In this document: one piece after another, positions 58,075 through 64,000 of the stretch | Numbering within the stretch: the stretch's first letter is position 1 | Layout: the number at the start of each line of letters is the position of its first letter | NCBI GenBank assembly: GCA_019426215.1 | Contig: CM033395.1 | Span: forward strand, 14,250,569 to 14,314,568 | Direction: 5' to 3' | DNA: 64,000 nt | Origin: Buddleja alternifolia | Taxonomy: Eukaryota; Streptophyta; Magnoliopsida; Lamiales; Scrophulariaceae | The notes under the pieces: model-generated | What the model saw: the letters and a program-made list of their open reading frames with translations, nothing else | Database searches by the model: none | What the model was told of the DNA's origin: nothing | Made by a program: the position numbers and the translations under genes

Positions 58075-58527
58075 GTCACCGACCATGTCTTGAGAATGAT
58101 TGCCTTGGTGAACAAACTCAATGACATGGGGGTACCAATAAATCCTGACTTAGCTATTGATTTAGTACTTCAGTCGCTCTCTCCTGCCTATAATCATTTC
58201 ATAGTGAATTTCAACATGAACCAATTGGTTGCCACTCTTCCTGAGTTATTGGACATGTTGCGCACTGCTGAGGCAACGGTCAAGAAGGCAAAGCCTGTGC
58301 TGCTTGCTGCCACTTCTTCATCTCCACTTTTGATAACGAGAAAAGCAAGAAGGGAAAGAAGAAGAAGAAGGGCAACGAACTACAAACAAAGGTTGTCATC
58401 AAGAAAGTTAAGAAGAAAATTGGGAAGTGTTTTAACTGCAAAAATAAAGGACACCGAAAAGATCAATGCCCCGAGCCTCCTCGTGAGCGCAAGAAAGGTA
58501 CATTTGTTGTAAAGTTAACTCGTTAGT
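58075..58527 (+). pseudogene. gag: C3 gag, second part with zinc knuckle
   Basis: Gag resumes as DHVLRMIALVNKLNDMGV, LAIDLVLQSLSPAYNHFI and MNQLVATLPELLDMLRTAE. A frameshift near 58340 leads to a Lys-rich stretch and the zinc knuckle CFNCKNKGHRKDQC (58428-58469), a perfect CX2CX4HX4C. A stop follows at about 58525. No protease motif comes after it. Confidence 0.88.
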
Positions 58528-61500
58528 TAACTGTGCTTCTTGAGTGTTATGACACTGTTATGGAACTCACTTACGCAATGGATTGCAGATGGTGGGAAGA
58601 AGCAGGAAACAAAGAAATGAGGTCACGGTCCCAAAGATGTCAAGGAGGCGTTTCTCGTGGCTGAGGCTGAAAGACAATAAATCATTTATTTGTCGTTTCA
58701 ATTATGAGACATTGTTTTTGAAGAATGTTTTTGTCATGTTTTTGGATTAAAGTTTTGAACCATGTTTTACTCCACCTTTGTTTATGGGTGGAGATTCAAG
58801 TTTTATTAAAATGCGTTTTATTATTTATGGTTCTGCAATTAATTCTTGTAAATCTTCACAACATTTGACTCATATCACACAACAAATGTATACATTGATC
58901 TAACTGCTAAGATAATAACCTAGCAAGCATATTAATCTATTAGACATAGCATAATGAGTATAACCTTAGAATGGTCACATTAGATGTGACATGGAAACCA
59001 CACTCATCAAGGATGTGAAAGGTATTGCTTGTGTCAAGCAAACAGTGGGAGCAATTGAGAATATAGATCCTCTTGTCTTGTGTTTAGGAGTATCTTTGTG
59101 TTCATTACACTTGGAACGAAAGGGATCATTTCATAATATCCTACCTTCAAGGTGAAGGATTACTTTTATGAAAGAATAGGATAGTGATGAAAAACTAAAG
59201 ACTCAATAAACATAAACACCACTGGCAGTTAAGATGAATAGACTAGTAAACCTATAAACCCAAATTCCATATCCTTCGAACCGAAAAACGCTGACGGTGG
59301 ATATGATGAAAGTCAAGAAATCCTGACAAGTAGTGGAAGTCGGCCGAATAGCATAAGTGCTTAAAGATCAATCTAATGATTGAATCTTTTTTGAACATAA
59401 GTTCTAAAGGTTAATAGGTATACTATTGTTTGTTAGTATCATATGTTGATAATGTTACATGAGTAACGTACGTGTGATCATCATTTTAATTTTCCAAAAA
59501 TGGACTTGGAAAAGAAAAGCCGCCCCAATTGCACGAAGAAGCAATATGTGCGGGCCATTGGGTTGCCATGATCCTTTTCAGTCCGAACCCATAGATACTA
59601 TGTTGACTATGCTCAACATGGAAGAGTTAAAATGTAATTCATCCTGTAAAGCATAAACCGAAAGGTAAGTGCGATTCTATGAGTTTTAATAGGTGTTGAC
59701 TAATACATCTCATGTACAAAGTCGAACTCCTATTTTGATCCAATAGATTGGATTGGTGTTGTTCATGGATGACAACATGGGAAAATTGAAACTAGAAGCT
59801 CTAGTCTTAAGACATGAACTTAAGTGATGATCGAGGATTTGTTTTAAGCCAAATGGGAAAGTAAAGGTTGAGGACATCTCTTGAGAAGAGATAGAGGCTA
59901 ACTTTACCATTTAGGCCACGCATGAGATTGCGGTGATAAAAGTTAGTTAGATAGGTGAACCTATGAGGTTCTGCCAATCGAATATCGAGTACATAAGTAC
60001 TATGATTGTCGATAAGAGTGTAAGCTCCTAAAAAAGAGCAGAGGTCTCACCAACTATCAAGACATACCTAGTGACAAAGCGAATAATCTGAGAGATTATT
60101 TGATCAGAGTCAACGTTCGAGTGGAACAAGTCAACTCGACGAAAACATGGCAAACCCCTTTTTCACCAAACCCTTGAGTAGTAGCTGTGATCAATAGGTC
60201 ATATGGACGATGGACCTGTGTGGGAACAGTAGGCTCTTGGGCAAGTGGGAGATTGAAAGTGTTGTGTGCCCAGCAAGCCATCTATTGGATTGAACATTAA
60301 CACTGTATCAGTCTTATCACTTAGATTATATCGAACCTGTTACTGAATGCTTCTTTATTGTTATAACTAATGATAGTATAGATAAAGATCCTATGGATTA
60401 CATATGGTTAGAGGAGGCGATCAGGGAAAACATATGGAATGCTCTCAAAGACCGTAATCCTAAATATTGTTCCAAGTCATAGAGGCTGTGAGATGTGGGA
60501 TATCACTGGCCTCGACTCGTCAAGACTTGTTCATGCATGTAACTCTTTCGAGAGGTCAACGCATTCCATTGTCGATGCCTTGTATGGCAATACATGTATG
60601 AAGATTCATACTGGATTATGGAATTGAACGGCCCCTCGAGGTTTTCTCGTTGGTGTTGTTGAACTTGGAGTCCTTAAGTTTTTGTAGTGTGAGATAATCC
60701 TTAGAATTGAGATGTCATTGGAAAGGGCTACCCACTCTGCTTTGATATGCACGTGCACTCTAGGAGAGTCATACGGCGTGTATGTTGGGTATAGTCTGGT
60801 AGTTACTGCGGAACAATTGACAGTCGAAGGGGATTTATCCAGGGTCACAAGTACCCTGAATTTCCTTTGCTATTGAGTGAAGCTGAATGATCGAAAAGTC
60901 TCTGGCCAGAGCATTGACTTATAAGAGGGATTGGTGATCCCTGCTTGGAAGACCGGATCATTAGTTGAACCAACATAGTCATAGTTTTCGAGGTTATTAG
61001 GGTTTCGACCATCGCCAAACCTTAGGTCTTAGACGGGAAATAGATGAAGGGATTCGACTCACACAAAGATCAAAATCTGGAGAGGTTTGCATTTTCATCG
61101 TTAACATCTAGGAAGTCGTGGCGACGTTGCTAGACATCGAACCACGACCAATAGGTGCCTTGGGTTAATTGGTGAAATTAATCCAAGGCCTAGTTAATTA
61201 TTATGAATAATTAATCTCCTATAGAAGAACTTATTGCTAGCTTGTTAATGAGCCTAATACTTAGTGTAATACCTATTGGCTAGTTAATTCTTTGTGAATT
61301 GATGGCGGGATTAATTAATTGGAATTAATTAATCAGAAAAAGGAATAAATTAATTAAGTGGTCTTAATTAATAATAGTCTTATGATTTAATATTAGGAAT
61401 ATTAAATTAGGAAAGACTAGTTAATTAATTAGTGGTCTAATTAATTAATGTATGAAAGAGGAAATATATATATATATATATTTTATAAGTACATGGGCGT

Positions 61501-61568
61501 GTATATATGTGTAAATTTGGTGGAGGATATTATCTTGTTCACCAAGTCTATGTATATATATAAATATT
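58528..61568 (+). other. C3 region after gag and start of 3' LTR
   Basis: About 3 kb without recognisable pol. GCAAGTGGGAGAT at 60241-60253 is a good copia-type purine tract, and TG at 60254 is a candidate 3' LTR start. If correct the LTR is 2133 bp (60254-62386). The missing start of the 5' LTR prevents a check. Confidence 0.55.
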
Positions 61569-62386
61569 GAATATATCTATCATATAATATATTTGGTAAA
61601 TCTATTCTAATTAATTAGGTAACTAATTGATATGGAAAGATCTTATGAATATATATTAGGATAAATATTGAAGATATGGAAATATCTTATTTGATAAGAT
61701 ATGATATATTTGATTTGTATCAAATATATGGAAATATCTTTTAGTTGGAAAGATATCCAATTAATTAGGGAAGAGAGTTTGAGAAAGAATGGAAACTAAA
61801 TAAAATAACATATATATATATATCACAAGTGTGAACACACACACTAAAATGTGCGTGTGTGTGTAGGCGTGTATATATGTTTGTGTTGTTGTTTTATTTA
61901 AGCTAATCAATTTTTAGGTTTCTCTCAAGAGTTTTTCAAAAGATAAAAAACAAGGTTTTTACGTATTAATTCTTTCTCTCCAACTCTTCCACCTCTTTCA
62001 CAAATATTCTTCCAACTCATGTGTTGAGTACAAAGAACACAAAATGTATTCCCACCCATTTACATAAGCCAAGATTCGACATTCTCCTTGCTGACAATGG
62101 TGGAGATAATCGAGGGTACGAGCTAAGGTGTGGATAAACTTAGAGGTGCAACGCTTGGGGCGCTAGGGAAAACCCATCCGGAGAGGTGTTGCAGGGAGCT
62201 GCTTAAAAAGACGTTGCTGATTTTTGGTCTTCAAGAGGTAAACACGTGAAAACTAATCTCTAGGATAGTTTTGAATCCGATGGTACCATGTCTACCTAGC
62301 CCTAATTTCGGGGATGTCGCTTTAATTATAAAATTATATGTCTTCAGCTGTGCCGGCGTCCCCGGGGGTTGTATTCGATCCCAACA
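61569..62386 (+). repeat. 3' LTR of C3 (part matched to the 5' LTR)
   Basis: Matches 52646-53466 at about 95%, ending GATCCCAACA. Its real start is upstream, with a candidate at 60254. A (TA)n run lies near 61468-61481 and (GT)n near 61853-61863. Confidence 0.87.
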
Positions 62387-62823
62387 AGATTGTCATAGAG
62401 TATCTCGAGAATTGCGCCCAAATAATTGCGGGCACTAACTCTATCAATTCTGTTATGTGTTGTTATTATTATTAATATTTCAGAAGATAAATTTGTTATA
62501 TAAGATGTATTTCTATTCTGATTAGGACTCTTAGTCCTAGTCAAATATGGATGCAATCTGGGTCGTGGGCCATTAAGCGATCCATGCACTCCAATAGTGC
62601 CAAAATTTCATTGTGTGACCATTGCCAACTTTCCAACGAACACCAATTTCAATTAACGGGAATGTCGCTTGTATACTATGCCACGTATGTGAAGTGGCAT
62701 TTCGGGCTCTTGCGCGAATACAGTACCATACTTATGTCGGAGGGTTTGGACCCAAAGCTTGTTATCATTTGTGAGCTGCCATCTGAGTTTCCCAAGCAAT
62801 GACATATTAATTGCACTAGTATT
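62387..62823. other. Unassigned sequence between C3 and D3
   Basis: A plus-strand frame of 83 codons (62551-62802) has no clear family match. It may be a further gag fragment (weak) or host DNA. Confidence 0.4.
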
Positions 62824-64000
62824 TGTTAGGATTATGCCTTCCATGCCATAGAGGAATTAGATTATTAGACATTTACCTTTATGTTGTACAAACTCTTATT
62901 CTTCAATAAAGGCATAGTTTTATTCAAATCAATCTTGCTGGCATTAATATAAGTATTGAACAAATAAGTCCAAGGCAATAAAGAGGGAGCTTCTACGCCT
63001 CAATTGAGGAGATGGACACTAGAAGTATCAATTCCTTGTTTACTTAAACTAGAGTTCGCAAGTCGACGAGTCTTAATTGGGCATTAATACCAGACTTGTA
63101 TGACGCAAGCTTTGACAAGGAGTGTTAGTCGGTCACTTTGGATGGTGGGAGCTTGGTCATAGATATATCAATGGAATTGATATATTCGAACACGGCTTGC
63201 CGTAATTCAATCACATGGGTAATTACTCTTGGATCGTCAATGATTGAATTACTGGTCGCGGTAGTGTGCATAAGCCTTAGACCTGAGGATTCACAAAGAT
63301 TGGAATTGTGACACTAAACGAGTTATTAGAGTAGTTAGATCCATTTCATCCTTTGGTGGGATCAACCTCGAAGTGCGGTTCAGAAGGATAAGTGGCAATT
63401 GTTTGGTGATTGTAAATAAGGGATTCACTATCTTGGGTAGTAACAGGTTAACGTCCTGTGCGATTGTAGGTAAATGAAATTATAAGTTTTTAGCCAAAGC
63501 AGAAGAACTAACTTATGTATAGTACATAAGGGTAGTTCAGTAATTTCATCGTACTATGATTCCCTAAAGCACAGGACCGAGTCTTGTGAGTTTGACATAA
63601 TCCATGACTCTCACTCGATCGGATGTTACAGTGAAAGGCTTATACTCACATAGTATCTGTGACCTAAAGGTTTGTGTTGATCTATTCATTTCAATTGGGT
63701 TTCGATGTGAGTCCACGTGACTGCCTTAGTGACACTCACATCCTTGGTTTCCTCCAATAGCCAATTTAAATGAACTTAGAGAGTCGCGCTTAAAAGGAAT
63801 TGAGCGAAGAAAATTCTTTTGTTGTCAAAAACATAAATTAGGTAATTTGCTATTTAATGAGCAAATTAATTTATTTGATTAATCGGATTAATGAAAATAA
63901 ATTAATAATAAATAATTAGATGTATTTATTATGAATGCATTAATTTATTTGATTAATTAGATTAATGAAAATAAATTAATTATAATAAATAAATAGACTT
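62824..64000 (+). mobile_element. Partial LTR, family D (copy D3)
   Basis: Starts TGTTAGGATTATGCCTTCC and runs off the right edge (1177 bp seen). It matches D1 (reverse complement) and solo LTR D2 over long blocks, including the AT-rich tail from about 63840. Whether it is a solo LTR or the 5' LTR of a complete element cannot be told from this window. Confidence 0.82.

Larger units (their letters stand above)
52646..62386 (+). mobile_element. Gag-only copia-type element C3
   Basis: 5' LTR remnant 52646-53466, primer site 53468-53479, long leader, gag (55836-58527, split by solo LTR A2), non-coding region, and a 3' LTR ending at 62386. No protease, integrase or reverse transcriptase sequence is recognisable between gag and the 3' LTR. 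It therefore resembles the TR-GAG class of non-autonomous elements, although an internal deletion of a full copia is possible. The comparable 820 bp of the two LTRs differ at roughly 45 sites by eye. The left end is cut at the junction with S. Confidence 0.8.

Overview
The window looks like repeat-rich nuclear DNA of a flowering plant, probably a eudicot. I see no host protein-coding gene, tRNA or rRNA gene. Nearly everything recognisable is LTR retrotransposon: Ty3/gypsy of the Tat lineage (two copies, G1 and G2), a SIRE/Maximus-like Ty1/copia (S), a gag-only copia-type element (C3), fragments of two other copia elements (C1, C2), a non-autonomous Athila/Tat-like element (B), and four solo LTRs, plus partial LTRs at both window edges. 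These lineages, AT-rich intergenic DNA and short GT-AG introns point to a plant; the species cannot be read from the sequence.

Layout. 1-666 is a partial LTR (family D, minus strand), followed by a copia gag/protease remnant (C1, 667-1637, minus) and a foldback sequence at 2570-2702. G1 (2821-22201, plus) is a complete Tat element flanked by AATAT duplications. It is interrupted by solo LTR A1 (4686-6531, duplication CCACC) and by complete element B (10271-16473, duplication CCAAC). G2 (24118-33712, minus) keeps only the end of integrase, its 3' region and its 3' LTR. That LTR is split by solo LTR D2 (24151-25920, duplication AATAT). A minus-strand copia fragment, C2, lies at 34966-37690. S (38022-52645, plus) is interrupted by solo LTR T (41675-44039, duplication GACTA). 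C3 (about 52646-62386, plus) is interrupted by solo LTR A2 (56224-58074, duplication GTCAC). From 62824 the window ends in another D-family LTR.

How the parts work together. G1 and S carry the usual gag, protease, integrase, reverse transcriptase and RNase H modules, all broken by stops, frameshifts and insertions. B and C3 carry a gag-like ORF or a gag and no pol, so they would have needed another element's enzymes. Both Tat elements carry, between integrase and the 3' LTR, a gene on the opposite strand with a gypsy-type putative transposon domain. Two short introns sit at matching places in G1 and G2, and the G2 gene is tandemly duplicated in a unit of about 2.5 kb. S carries a 4-kb extra coding region after pol.

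Relative ages, counted by eye: B LTRs differ by about 1%, G1 LTRs by about 4%, C3 LTRs by about 5%. B therefore looks younger than its host G1, as nesting requires. Nothing here looks like a functional present-day gene; the most interesting items are the spliced antisense genes, the long extra ORF of S, the two non-autonomous elements and the S/C3 recombinant junction.
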